Positions 1-11,963 of a stretch of DNA of 51,100 nucleotides are shown one piece after another. A program made the translations under genes and the position numbers. This DNA is from Rhizopus sp. PT2906 (taxonomy: Eukaryota; Mucoromycota; Mucoromycetes; Mucorales; Rhizopodaceae). Under the pieces are notes generated by a model, which was not told the DNA's origin, searched no databases, and worked only from the letters and a program-made list of their open reading frames with translations. Positions within the stretch are counted from its first letter, which is position 1, and every line of letters begins with the position of its first letter. The stretch lies in the NCBI GenBank assembly GCA_025529335.1, contig JAMYHX010000307.1, positions 1 through 51,100 on the forward strand. Direction: 5' to 3'.

Positions 1-515
1 GAGCAAAATCGAGGATATTCTTTTTGTGTATATTTTTGAGGTTATCTCAACGAAAAATTGATATTTTTAAAAAAAAAATAAAATGGATATGAAAGAGCTC
101 ATTGAGCTCTATATTAGAAACAAAAAACAACTGCTGCTTAATTTAACGAATGTTCTAAAATCTACTACAAATGTATGTCAAAAAAAGGGAAAAAAAAATA
201 AAAGTATCCAAATTTTTCTTATACTTTGATATGTTATACAGAGCTTTAAAATGAGTAAACTTTATTATTTAAAAGTGTTAGTATAGCTTAGTTTTTTGTA
301 GAGATATGAAAGCCCAAAGTTTTGGATTTAAAAAATAAAATGCCTATAAAAATCTGAAACATTAACACTGAAAAACGTATGCCAATTGCAAAAAGTAGGA
401 TATTTCTGGATACGTGTTTTTGAATTAAAGTTGAACATCTTAGGTACATTGGCATATAATTTTTTCTTAGTGATGTTTAGTGAAAAAAAAAGTAGAACAG
501 GAATGAAAAATGGGG
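1..515 (+). repeat. Dispersed repeat, copy 1 (truncated by window edge)
   Basis: This stretch aligns along its whole length with the reverse complement of about 16845-17352. The shared blocks are collinear. The longest identical block I found is 29 bp (347-375 against 16987-17015); another is ATCGAGGATATTCTTTTT near base 9. Between blocks the copies differ by substitutions and small indels, at very roughly 80% identity judged by eye. The homology fades near 515. I see no coding capacity and no family I recognise. The left end lies outside the window. Confidence 0.8.
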
Positions 516-868
516 TCCAGCTGAAAGGAAAACGCAGTGAGGTTTACATGCTTTTGAGAATTACGATACAAAATAAACTTAGAAACAGATAATATAATAC
601 AATAATTCATATCTACTCTGTGGTATATCCTAAAAGTGTTTATTGTGTGAGAAAATGGAAAACATTTTGTTTTAGTTTTACTGCACCAGCTTCGAACAAT
701 ATGGCTTTTTGAGGGCCCTTTTTACATTTATTTATATTGTAGCTTTTTTCGTGCCTCAGTAATCTTAATTTCACCACATTGACATGTACCAGTCACTTGA
801 ATTTAGGTTTGTTTTTTATCCCAAGAGCTCAAACTAAGCTTCTCGAAATTTACCAAAAAAAAAAACCC

Positions 869-3594
869 ATGTCAACTATACCCAACCTCGTAGACAAACT
901 TGAGCAACTAGACAAATCCGCAACATCTCCAGACGCACAATTAGACAGCATTTTGGAATGCTTATCGCTACCTATTGAATGGTTAAATGAAACACCAGCG
1001 CAACAAGCGCTTGTCAATCACTCAACTTGGAAACAACACGTATGGCATATATTCAAAGAAATAGTTCCACAATGGACATTTGCATTAAACAGTTCAACTC
1101 ATAAACATTTATTGCAAAATTCTCTATATTCAACTACTCTAGCGGATAGTGTACAAGTGACAATGGCATGCACCAGTCTACCCATTTTACTCGAATGTTT
1201 ATCAACCACAAATCAACAGGATGTATCTTTGGATACACTAGAAATATATTCAAATTCTCTTAAAACACTGTTGAAATTAATTCCATTATATGGAACCTAC
1301 ATTCCACTTAAAGATGTACGCTTTTTCTGTTCTTTAATATGCTCAATCCCGGCACATCTCGTCAATGCATTTAGCATACAAAGTATCCAATATAACAGCA
1401 ATCTTGAATGGTATACGGATAGGTAATAGATAAATGAAGGTTTCTGAAAAAAAAAAATCTAAACCTGACATTTTTATGTCATTTTAGAAAATTCTATGCA
1501 AAGTTGAGTCGACAATGTGCAGATAATTTGACCAAAAAGTCCGTTTTATTCACGCAAGAATTGCTAGGCAAAATGATTAGACAAGGCTATGAAGGTTTAA
1601 TATTTAGAAACGATATCTTTAATTTGAATGTTAACCCCTTGATAAAGATTTAGTGATTGAATCGATTTATTCCTCAACTACAAAAACAGGGCAACTTTGG
1701 GTGAATGTATTTGAGCAGATGGAGATTATTGCTTCTGCAGAACAAATTTTTCGGCCAATGCTTGCTTATGCCAAGCAAATCATTTTACCGAAATCCAACA
1801 ACAGGATCTTTACGGTGGCAAAAAACGTAGCGGATCTTTTATTTGGAAACCCAAGCAACATCATCAAACAACAACGAGAGGAACGTATTCATGAGTTTTT
1901 AAACATTGCTATATTTAGACTTGTTAAATTAAAATGGGCAGATGATACGTTAGCTAGATTAGTGGTCTCAATTGCGATCTTGGCTGAGGGAGGAGCTGAG
2001 CAAGATGAGGTAGCAGCTTCTGCTCAATCTATGATTGTTAATTCTGTAAAACGTGCTATTCAAACGTGGTCTGATCCTGTGTTTATTAAGCATGGAAGCA
2101 GTCAGGAAAAATATTGTAAGTTTTTTGCTATACCGGATGAAGATTGCACATGCACTGAAAAAAAAAATTTTTTATAGACATGACAGCCGTCATATTGACA
2201 TTGATTGCATATATGAGCGCCCAAGATATTCAGATATACATCATGATAGAAACCAACTTATTAAATAGTGTATCCCAATATTTTGCTAGTGGAGATATTC
2301 TTACAGCACAAATAGGAGCAGTAATGGCCGAAGCAATTTCCACTAAAATCGACAAGGAAAAACCTTTAAATACAACATTGTTGGATTCTCAAGATAATCT
2401 TCTTCAGCTGAAGGGCCTTGTATTTTTAAAAGATGCACTAGATAAGGATGTCATTGCGGATCTATCATCTGAGGCAGAAAATAACGAACCCGAAAAAGAG
2501 GATCTTGATGAGGATGATGATGATGAATTAGATCCAGATGAAGCATTTGATATAGGTCAGTTGCACATGTTTGTTTGTTTGTATTTTCTACACTTTTATT
2601 GAAATTTAGTTAGGTTCTCAACAAAGTGACACTGATACTGAAAATAACGAAGAAGAAGAGTATCAAGCTTATCTCATGGAAGATGAATCGGATGATGAGG
2701 GTTTAAAGCAAGAAGGATCTTCAAAAAAACAGCACAAGAAACCAATGTATGTTTTTGATAAATGGGGAAAATTTGTACCTTAAATTAATTATATAAAATA
2801 GATTTATTCGAGATTTAATTCGCTGTCTTCAAGACAAAAATGATCCCTTGAAACTGGAGATTGGTTTAAATGCAGCGGAACAAGTTATCCGCCGAAAAAC
2901 TGGGGCTGGAACAGAGCTAAGTAAGTATATCCCTTCTGATTTTTTCGAGAAAAAATATAGAGCAGCAACTGAAACATTTTGGAACATTAGGTGAAACATC
3001 TATTGAGTTGGCAAAGTATATTATTGATTTTCCAGAAACGTACGAAATTGAAAATTTTCAAACATTGCAACAAAATGCACTAATTGCTTTAATGACAGCT
3101 GTACCAGAAACTGTTTGTGGGTAAATTATTTATTACTAAAAGGATAATCAATGAAAGAGTAGAAACTCACCAGGCTTAATTTAGGTTCATAATTGATAGA
3201 ATGTATAACCGGGATTCGTCAGATGGACAAAAGCAGTTAATATTGGGATCGATTTCATTAGCAGTCAGGGAGTTGGCTGGTTGGTCAATTACAACAGCAG
3301 GGCCATTAGCAACACCAACAGTAGTAGTGACGGATAATAATACTGTAAGAAAGAATTTCCATTTTAGACGAGATTGAATTAACAATATCAATGTAGAAAG
3401 TCAAAAAACAAATTGGCACACCATTATTTGTATCTAAAAAAATGTCATTAAAAGAGCCCAAGCGATTCAAAAATAGATTATCAGGTTTAGCAGGTCCAGT
3501 ATTCTTTTTCCCATTGCTTGTTGGTTGGTGGGAAGGCACTCAAGGTCTCATAAAGTAATATAATCTGCACATTTTGCGATAAAATAGAAATTAA

Positions 3595-3658
<64 letters not shown>

Positions 3659-4138
3659 AGATATTGGATTGGAAATAATGCTATATTAACGGAAAGATTT
3701 ATAATGACGTTGAACATTATACTTCATAGTTCAAGTAAGTTTTTTTTTTTTTTTTTTTTTTTTTATATTTGAAAATTACATCAGATTTTACATTTAACGC
3801 ACATACTTGTAGCAAATACGCCTGATAAAAGAAAAATCGTCAAAGAATATTTTCAATTTATTTCATCCATGAAATATGCAACCATCTCCACCAATACTGT
3901 CAGTATAAAAAAAGCCATGTTATTAGGCATTGATACCATCATCAGTGTTTGCTATTCAGGACAAGAAACATTGTTATATCAGGACTATCAAAATGAATTG
4001 TACAATACCAAACAATGGCTTGAGGATCTACTTGACCAAGCAGATGAACCTAAATTACATGATTTAACCATTGGAATTATAGTAAAACTATCTCAAATTG
4101 CATTGACAGCAACAAATTCTCTAGTTACACAAAATTAG
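869..4138 (+). CDS. TEL2: Telomere length regulation protein TEL2 (TELO2 family)
   Basis: Eleven exons: 869-1422, 1488-1594, 1654-2115, 2178-2555, 2614-2746, 2802-2920, 2961-3120, 3185-3344, 3397-3554, 3661-3734, 3813-4138. All junctions are GT..AG and the phases close to 876 residues. The C-terminal third matches the conserved TELO2 region, including IRDLIRCLQDKNDPLKLEIG, the GPVFFFPLL motif and the final AANTP-like stretch (NTPDKRKIVKEYFQF). An acidic linker (DEDDDDELDPDEAFD) precedes this domain, as in other TEL2 proteins. The family acts in the TTT complex, which stabilises and matures PIKK kinases (ATM, ATR, mTOR). The ATG at 869 is the first one followed by family-like sequence; an in-frame ATG at 779 is less likely. 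The acceptor at 2613 was chosen over 2609, and 3812 over 3784, because the alternatives meet a stop. Intron 9 carries an A59 tract and intron 10 a T25 tract. Confidence 0.9.
3598..3656 (+). repeat. Poly(A) tract, 59 bases, in TEL2 intron 9
   Basis: An uninterrupted run of 59 A lies just before the acceptor ACTAG at 3656-3660. The exact length may be unreliable because homopolymers of this size are hard to sequence. Confidence 0.9.
3740..3764 (+). repeat. Poly(T) tract, 25 bases, in TEL2 intron 10
   Basis: A run of 25 T begins at the end of the donor GTAAGT of intron 10. It is complementary to the A59 tract on the other side of the 74-nt exon 10. Confidence 0.9.
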
Positions 4139-5098
4139 CTGGCTAATCTTTATAATTTAAAGTTATAATTTGCCGGGAAATTTATAGATTAAGGTTCATT
4201 CCAAACAATAAATGCTTTGTGTAACTTATACATAACATTCACATGAGTTTTTATCTTGATCAACTGAATATATATATTTTTTTTATTCCACGTGTGTTTA
4301 ACTATGAGTATGAGTCAAAGGTATAGACACCAAGTAGTAAATGTAAACATACAAAAAATGACTCGAATAGTAGTGAATAGAAAGGAGGAAAAAAAAAAGA
4401 AATTAATCCCCATGACTCCTCTTTTTTTTCTTTCTTCCTGACGCTTAAATGTAAATATATGTAATCATAACCACTGAGTAATGAATATTATCGGCTATTC
4501 ACGGAATGATCGGAATACTCAGTTTTAAAAAAAAACGAAAAGATATTTGGCCATAAAACAAAACAATAAAAACCACTTTGAATAAGGCTTTGAAATATAA
4601 TTATATTTATTCTATAGGCGTTGATGATTAATTTCAGACTAATCAAGACCATGTTTTCTCTTTTACTTTTTTCCCATTTGTAAATTACAAACCAAAATTA
4701 CATTTTCCGTGATTTTATTGTTGTACAAATAGAATAAATTGAATTAATTCTCCACATTAAACTTGACTTTTGGTTGAACCCCTTTAAACCCAAAAAAAAA
4801 AAAAAAATCATTGATATATAAATCCAATGGAAAAAAGAAAACATGAAAAATCCAACCCTTTTCTTCTTTTTTTTTCTTTTTTTTCTTCTTCTTTTTTTTT
4901 TTTATTGTTTTCTTTGATGCATGTTTGATCAAGTCTATATTTTTATGATTGATTAAAAAATCTTAAAAATTCTATAACAACAACCCCACTCTACAACTTA
5001 ATTTATTAAAATCAAAAATCAACAACACATCATTTAAATAATTTTTATCTAACCCCAAATCTAAAATAACCACCCCTATCTTGAAAATACTACTTAAA
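4139..5098. other. Intergenic region, no gene seen
   Basis: About 960 bp of AT-rich sequence between the TEL2 stop and the next start codon. It holds short A and T runs, for example T-rich blocks at 4862-4903, and would include the TEL2 3' UTR and the promoter of the following gene. Translations here are lysine or phenylalanine runs made by homopolymers. I see no RNA gene. Confidence 0.6.
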
Positions 5099-6877
5099 AT
5101 GGACTTTTGCACTACTGATACAGATAATATCATGTTACACTCACCTACATCTTTACGCCTTGAAGACCTCATTACAGCTCCTGCTAAAGCTGAATTTTTA
5201 CTTGAATTATTAACCCCTGATCAAATTTTAGCCATTGAGCAAACATTGGGCAAAGTGAAAAAGAGAAGATTAAATAAATCAGCAAAAACTGCTCAAAACA
5301 ATAATGTCACTACTATGGCTACATCTAATCCTCCCACTCCAACATCTACTCCAGTTACTACTCCAGTTTTGAAACAATCAAACAACAATAGCAACAATAG
5401 CACTACATCAACTCCAAATGAGCCTGTTACTGAAATGAGGGATGGCGTAGAATGGGTTTCATTTGTATATTCTCATAATCGTACACTTAAGAGATATTCT
5501 ATTCGTACTGATCTTCAACAAATTGATATCTCAGTAATTGATGACAAGTTCAAGAGTGAAAATTGCGTAAGTATTCATTGTTGGGGGAAAGATTAATTAC
5601 ATAATATTGATACTTGTTTTTTTTTTTTTTTTTTTTTTTTTTTGTCATAGGTTTATCCCCGAGCTAATTTACCCAAAGAAGAATATCACGGTAATAGATG
5701 GGCGTATGAAACTGAATGTAATGTTCTTGGCTGGAAATTGGCATGGCTTAATAAAGATGAGATTGCTGGTAAGCGTGGATTGATTCAACGTGCTGTTGAT
5801 TCTTATCGTAATCGTTACCCTAGTATGCGATCTCGTCGTGTAGCTCGTCAAGAAAAATTAATGAACGGTACACTCCGCAAACGCAAGCATCGTGAAAGTG
5901 ATGCTGAAAATGATCAAGATATGAGTTCATTATTGTCTGGTGTTACCATTCAATCTGCTCATCATCCTAAAACAATCGCAATTGAAGATGCAAATAATCA
6001 ACGTTTCCGTATTAAAATCAATGTAGAATCTGTAGATCTTGAGGAAATTAATATCGAATTTCGCAAGGCAAATTGTCCTTATCCTCGTGTAATGAATATT
6101 AATCAACCTACTCCTCTTTCATCTCGCTGGTTGGAAGAAACAATGTGTAATGAATTAGCTTGGAAATTAGCTTGGTTAAATCCTAGACATTTAGCTGGTA
6201 AAAAGAATATGCTTCAACGTGCTTTGGATATTTATCGTTCAAAATTTATGCCCTCTCTTCAACCTCGTAAAAACTCAAATCGCGTTGCTCCTATCCCTCC
6301 TCCATCTTTAACAGATACTGTCAGTCAACAAGCTTCTCTTCTAGACTTATTACCTTCTTCAAATACTATTCCTTTAACTGCTGATGCTTTATCTGCTCAA
6401 AATGCTTTATATGAAAAGGCTTCTTCTGATGTGGTCGTTGTTGCTTCACCTGCTATGTCTAATATGAGTGGCACAACTGAATCACTTGATTTCGCTGATT
6501 GCTTCTCGCTGGCCGATGAAGAAACAAAAGAAGATGCTGCTGCCAATGCTGCTGCTGCCGCTGTATTTTGTGATTTGTTGTTACAAGATTCTCCGGTGCT
6601 TTTTGACAATGATAGCACTCGTATGAATTCTACTAGTTCATATTCTTCTGATAGTACCGCTTGTACTCCTAGTCCAACTATGCCTAATGATCCTTTCTCT
6701 GCTGATTTCTTTGATAATTTTATAATGTCTTCTTCAACAACTAATGATGATCCATTTTATAATATGGTAATTGATAACTCAACAACTACAACAACAGCAG
6801 CAGATCTTTCAAAATTGTATAATACTACCATTGAAGACACTTTTACCGCTGGTAATTTGTTGGATCCCCTTTTTTAA
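5099..6877 (+). CDS. Protein with two tandem DUF8032-like domains, possible transcription regulator
   Basis: Two exons, 5099-5566 and 5651-6877, joined in phase 0, give 564 residues. The intron ends in a T27 tract before CATAG. The first ATG in frame is at 5099; the frame is open a little further upstream but has no ATG. Two homologous units are visible. Unit A (about 118-218) ends NVLGWKLAWLNKDEIAGKRG followed by LIQRAVDSYRNR. Unit B (about 250-355) ends NELAWKLAWLNPRHLAGKKN followed by MLQRALDIYRSK. Between them is a basic, NLS-like stretch (MRSRRVARQEK..LRKRKHRE, about 213-236). The tail is Ser/Thr/Asp-rich and acidic, and the linker after residue 80 is Asn/Thr-rich. I recall such proteins from Mucoromycota as DUF8032 proteins of unknown function. 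A nuclear role is inference only. Confidence 0.8.
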
Positions 6878-8139
6878 TATCAAACTTTTTTATATGTATA
6901 TAGTTTTTCCCATTCCCATGCATCTCTTACTATTTTTTTCATTTTTATATATCTATTCAATCACGTCAACAAAAAAAAATCATTTAATTTCTTATTTCAA
7001 CTATTATTCTTTATTAATTTTTAGAGCAATACATGGGTTTTTATTATTATATATTTAACTCTTTAAACAAATAAAATATTTATTTATTTATTAAAAAAAA
7101 AAAAAAAGAACGTTTCATCTTGTTTAAGGTTGCCTAGAGAAGTTCCAAAATCTTAGAAAAGGTTCCTTTTTTTTCTATTCAATTACGCCATTTGTTCCCC
7201 GTTTTTATGGAGATAACGGGAGGGGTGGGGGAAGTCCTAATTGAGAATGTTGTGTCTCACACTTGCTAAATGTTATGCCATTGTTATAAATTCGTATTAC
7301 CTTTTAATCCATCTAATTCTATATATTCATACCCAGTGAGCTAGAATAATTTGATCAAAAAATAATAAATTCTAGCAAAATTCTACCATGAGCCTCTTAA
7401 GCTTAATTTAGTATTAATATCTAATCTCTTTTATTATTATTATTATTATTATTAAATAACTTAGAAAAACAAACTCTGATTTTTTACATTTGATTTTAGT
7501 TTACAGGTCTGTATGAAATGTATAGCCAAATCATTTTCTTTTAGTTTCCCAAGATACAACATTAAGAATCGATTTTCCATCGTCAAACTTCAAAATATAA
7601 ATTTAAGACTATAACATTGTATATTATAAGATAAGCCATATTATACAGTATATGGCATCTCCAAAATGTTTGATTAGTATTAATCATTATATCGCAACTG
7701 CACTTTTGCAAGAAAAAGTTGCTCTGTTACATGTATCTAAATGACAAAATATTGACACCAACAATATTTGAACTCTCTTTTCTTAGCATAAAATAAAACA
7801 ATAACTCTAAATACGTTATGAAAGACGGCAAAAACGGATATTCAACACTGAAACCGCACAACTTAATACATTTGCCTCTTTATACAACAAGACACAAAAC
7901 ATAAAAGGGATACGCCGAGTGAAGGGATTAGTAAAAAAAAAACTGCAACAAAAGAAAACAATGAGGTGCTTTGTATGAAGACTTTGCAATCCACTTTCTA
8001 AATAATAATAACAAATATATCAACTTTAGTCAACTATTTCCTTGTGTCATAGTTGCACTATTATTATAAATAAGACTCAAGCATATAAAGATTACTCCTT
8101 AATAAAATCAAGATTACCCAAATAGATATGATCATAATA
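6878..8139. other. Intergenic region, no gene seen
   Basis: About 1.26 kb between the DUF8032-like gene and the transposon. It starts with the likely 3' UTR of the upstream gene (AATAAA-like run near 7070 followed by A-rich sequence). It contains a (TTA)n microsatellite at about 7431-7454. I found no convincing coding or RNA signal. Confidence 0.6.
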
Positions 8140-8205
8140 CAGTGCTTTGCGAATAAATTTGCGCAAGCTTTTTTTTTTTTTACGTATTTTTTTTTTTTAA
8201 TTTGC
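8140..8205 (+). repeat. Left terminal inverted repeat of the Tc1-like element
   Basis: It reads CAGTGCTTTGCGAATAAATT, then TGCGCAAGC, a T tract, TACGTA, a second T tract and AATTTGC. It matches the right end with one substitution (AAGC against ACGC) and different homopolymer lengths. A second inverted pair, TTTGCGTATTCGAAAA, sits at 8273-8288 and 9949-9964. Confidence 0.88.
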
Positions 8206-8360
8206 ACTGCCAATAAAAAATTGTGTTTAACTTTGCGCACCCTCCAATATTTTTGCACATGATGAAAAATCATTTGCGTATTCGAAAAAATTAATTTGCG
8301 CACTGAAAAAAAAAAAACTGTTGCGACTTTGAAAAAGATATATGATTAAGTTTTATTAAG

Positions 8361-9918
8361 TCAAAGGTTTAACTCACCAGCTAAACATCTATCAAAGGAT
8401 GAAAAAGAATGCCTAATATACCCTTGACAGTCTGATTCGGTCACTTTTTTTGCTGCCTCAGTAATTCTGTCACTAAGATTATCTTTAACTGTGAGACAAT
8501 CTCTTCTCACACCGGCTTTCGCTTTAGCCCAAAACTCTTCAATAGGATTCAAAAAGGGTGAATATGGTGGCAAGTATATAGCTTTATATCCTCGTTCTTT
8601 GATGTAATCCTTTATTTCATCTGTTTTATGGATCGTTGCATTATCCATGACAATATATCTCCCTTGCATACCATTCATGTCAAGGCAATTCATCACACCA
8701 TCAAGGAATTTAAGAAAGTGAATCGCTCTAGTGCCCACTCTGCCGTTAACCTCTTCTACAGTTTTTTCTGCAGACTTATCATTTCTTTTACTTTTCTTCT
8801 TACCTCTCAAAGAGGTACTTTTAGTAACAGGGTTAGGTTTTCTTAAAGTCAAATCAATGACACCAAGTTCACAAATAGCACCAATAATGGAGATAGTTAT
8901 CCCTCTGTTTGATGGTACAACTTGCTTAGCAGGAGTACCTCTCTTCGATCTTCCAAAATTTCTTCGTAGGTGCATATTAAAACCAGCTTCGTCGACAAAT
9001 ACACAGTTGGTGGTGTAGTCCATTATTGGGTCAGCTATCCATTCGTTAATTCTTGCGATTCTCGCTTCAATCGTCTTTTGTGAATTTCTTTTAGCAAGAA
9101 GTTTATTCAATTTTTTCAGTGTTAAGCTGCAATGATTAACTAAATGCCTATGAACATTGGATAAATCAATAGATAACGTTGGAAATTTTGCGTATAATGC
9201 ATCGCGTGCCTCCCACAACACTGCCGAAGCATTATTGTCATAAAATTCCATTAAAAACTTCGTATGATCTTCAGTAAGTTTTCTGTTATTGCCTCCAATG
9301 TGGCTATCCTTTTTGCCTGGAAGCCATTCAGAGTCTTCTTTAAGCCTGTATTGGGGAACATAGTGCTGTGTAGTTCTTATAAAAACGCCAGTTGAAAGTC
9401 CTGCCTGTCTTGCAGACATGCCACAACATATTACCAAATCAATCAACTCTTGTATTTGCTGAGGAGAGTAATCTCTATAAGCTCCTCTTGATTTACGAGC
9501 CACAGGAGTTTTTCTTTCCTTTTTTTTTCTTTTCTTTCATTTCTTCATCCCATTTTTGTGTCTCTGCTTTTCGTATAGCAATGGTGTCTACTTCCATCGA
9601 CTCAATCTCTTGTCTAGACTGTTTCCAGCTTTCAAGAGTTATGATATTTCTTACTGCAGGCTCCAAAGGTGCTTTCTCCTTTGGAGCATCTGATACTCCA
9701 GGAACATACTGCTACCATTCCATATTAGTGACTTTGAATAAATCATGAGGCTCACCTTCCTCCTCTGGATCTATTAGTTCATCTTGAGCTACACTGATCT
9801 CCTCATTAACATTGAAGCAATGCATGAATTCCTGTGGTATAGGTATAGAAGTCTCATCTTCAAATATAGCTCCACTTCTAGAGTCAAAGTTGTTGACAAA
9901 GTGATTCGGGATGCTCAT
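8361..9918 (-). pseudogene. Tc1/mariner DD34E transposase, inactivated by a stop and a frameshift
   Basis: The catalytic part is intact over 380 codons (9503-8361): an N-terminal helix-turn-helix (QAGLSTGVFIRTTQHYV), then D171 in VFVDEAGFN, D287 in YIVMDNATIHKT and E322 in PYSPFLNPIEEFW. The second D and the E are separated by 34 residues. That frame has no ATG of its own; it opens at a GTG codon. The missing N-terminus lies upstream (from ATG 9918, MSIPNHF...) but is interrupted by TAG at 9712-9714, where CAG would restore Gln. It then runs out of frame at the A-rich run around 9511-9530. The enzyme would normally cut and paste the element at TA sites. This copy has lost its start and is probably dead, although a shortened product from an internal start cannot be excluded. 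Confidence 0.85.
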
Positions 9919-9959
9919 TAGTTAAACAATAGAGGCACGCAAAGGTACTTTTCGAATAC

Positions 9960-10034
9960 GCAAATTAAAAAAAAAAAAAAAAAAAAATACGTAAAAAAAA
10001 AAAAAGCGTGCGCAAATTTATTCGCAAAGCACTG
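9960..10034 (-). repeat. Right terminal inverted repeat of the Tc1-like element
   Basis: Inverted partner of 8140-8205, with the same order of blocks (outer tip, T tract, TACGTA, T tract, AATTTGC) when read on the minus strand. It is longer mainly because one T tract is longer. Confidence 0.88.
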
Positions 10035-10427
10035 TGATTTTACTATCCATTTTCTACTCTGGAAATCCTTGAAACTTTATTATATCAGCATTTTTCATCA
10101 ATGGCAATCAAATACAGCTACTTTTACAGTTGTTTTCAAGCAGCTTCCATTCACACATTTGAATTGGTTATCGCACCAAATGTATTATGCAATACGTATC
10201 TTCAAAACGTTTATTTATTTGCAGTATTTTTTTATGTTTATGATTTTCCCGTTCAATTGAGTTTAATAGAATATAAATACTTCGAAAATTGATAAATTTT
10301 ATTAGAATTCGAAAAAGTATTCGATTGAAGAAACAAAAGAAGATATATAAACATGTTGAACTAATAATTTAATGAAATAGGTAGTATACTCAACAACAAA
10401 AAACAAATTTATTTGTAAATCATAGAT
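10035..10427. other. Short intergenic gap, no gene seen
   Basis: Very AT-rich 393 bp between the right end of the transposon and the stop of the MMTAG2-like gene. It probably includes that gene's 3' UTR. Confidence 0.55.
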
Positions 10428-11662
10428 TTATCTCCTTGATAATGCTACTCGTTTACTGTAAGGAGAGAGTGATCTCTCTCGTTTGGGAGAGGGAGATCTA
10501 CTTCTAGCCACAATATCTCTGCTATCTCTTTCATTATAACGCCTACTTGATGAACTTTCTTTATCTCTATTATCATTTCGACGAGATTCTCTATTATTAC
10601 GTTGTTGGCTACTGTCATCTCTTCTTCTACGATCATCATCGTATCTTTTACTGTCACTGTGATGGCGAGAAGATCTTGATTTATTGGTATCTTTTTCATC
10701 ATGGCTACGTCTGCTGCTGCTACGATGGTGACGGCGGTCTTCTCTATCGCTCTTTTCACTATCACGATGGCTGCTACGATGATGGCGACGATGCTTTGAG
10801 GATCTTTCCTCATCTTCACTATCATCATGACTACGATGATGATGTCTTTTTCTCTTTTCACTCTTGTGATGCTTATGATGTTTTTTGGATTTCTTTCTCT
10901 CTTTTTCTTCGTCATCTTGATCACTATTCATTGATACTTTGTTATTTGTACTGGAAGCAAAAGATCGGCCTTCTACATTCATAACTTCCACAGAATTGCT
11001 GCCAGTAGATTGTTGATTGGGAAAACGGTTCGATGATTTGCCATAGCCTAAACCTTTTTCTGAAGCATTAAATGTTGACTGATCATTATCTGAATCGTCG
11101 TCTCTGTTTAGAGCATGCTTAAGATCGTCTTCTGTTACATGGCTTTCCAAGGTTTTCTTTTTACGAACACCACTATAAACAAAAAGTTAGTTAGAAATAA
11201 ATAGCCAAAAACTTTAACATTTCAAAATAACATACAGCGCAATAGCCATTGCATCGGCTTCGGCTTCTTTGATTCTAGCTAATTCATCAGCGTTTGCCTT
11301 TGCTTTTGCTTTTGCTTCGTCAGAACCATCTTTTGCATACCAAGTCAGGTCTTTGCCTATTCATAATAATGAATTTAGTAAAATACACTATGTAAACAAT
11401 TCTATTGCATTTTACCTTTTTGCCAGCGACCTACTGGAGCCATTAATGAATGGCCAAGATAATTTTCACGATGTTTATCGTCTTTTACATCATCCCATTT
11501 AAACTATAAAACAAAACAATTAATTTATTTTACTTTGTTTGTACTTGATTCATAAACAATCTACCTGATCTTTACCACCACGAGTACCTATTAATCGCTT
11601 TTAGTATATTATTCATGTGATTTTCTATCAGATTATTTACCTCCTCTTGTAGGATGAAACAT
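10428..11662 (-). CDS. MMTAG2-like (multiple myeloma tumor-associated protein 2 N-domain) nuclear protein
   Basis: Five exons on the minus strand: 11662-11641, 11587-11565, 11503-11416, 11356-11236, 11172-10428. They sum to 999 nt and 332 residues. The N-terminus is the conserved Mmtag domain: MFHPTRGGTRGGKDQFKWDD, then ENYLGHSLMAPVGRWQKGKD, then LTWYAKDG. An Ala/Lys/Glu helix and ADAMAIALGVRKKKTLESHV follow. The rest is low complexity, rich in His, Lys, Arg, Ser and Asp (KKHHKHHKSEKRKRHHHRSH, then RS-like repeats ending RSRSPSPKRERSLSP). This composition is typical of nuclear speckle or splicing-associated proteins, but the molecular function of the family is poorly known. The first two exons are only 22 and 23 nt long and are supported by the invariant N-terminal motif. 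The gene lies about 300 bp downstream of BCKDHB on the same strand. Confidence 0.87.
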
Positions 11663-11963
11663 ATTTATACAATTGTGTTGTTGAAAGAAGAGTTTTTTCT
11701 TTTTGGTTTAAGACTACACTACTACTACCACTAAATGAGCTTCAAAATCTGAAAAACGACGCTTGGTATTTGTTGACGCAGCAAATCAAATCCAGATTTC
11801 GGCTCGCTGGAATGTAACCCAATTATCTAACAATGAGCACTAAATGTGCCGTATGTAAATCTTTGAATATGAAATTATTTGGCCTCATAGTAAATATTGT
11901 ATAATCAAAGAACTATATCATTGTATATAATTGCAAAATAAAAGTTTGTTTATTTCATTACAT

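Larger units (their letters stand above)
8140..10034 (-). mobile_element. Tc1/mariner-type DNA transposon with long TIRs
   Basis: A 1,895-bp element bounded by inverted repeats that begin CAGTGCTTTGCGAATAAATT at both ends. It encodes a DD34E transposase on the minus strand. The left flank reads TA directly before the terminal C. The right flank reads TG where TA would be expected, so the TA target duplication is imperfect. The near-perfect termini point to a fairly recent insertion, but the transposase is broken, so this copy is probably not autonomous. It lies in a gene-free gap between the DUF8032-like and MMTAG2-like genes and disrupts neither. Confidence 0.88.

Noticed and set aside
386..592. 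Plus-strand frame of 68 codons inside repeat copy 1
   Set aside because: The corresponding part of repeat copy 2 does not keep the frame, so it is not under coding constraint.
3487..3717. Minus-strand frame with a long Phe run
   Set aside because: It is the complement of the A59 tract inside a TEL2 intron.
10445..10984. Alternative-frame ORFs on both strands within the MMTAG2-like gene
   Set aside because: Products of simple His/Arg/Ser/Asp codon repeats in the real gene; they have no domain.
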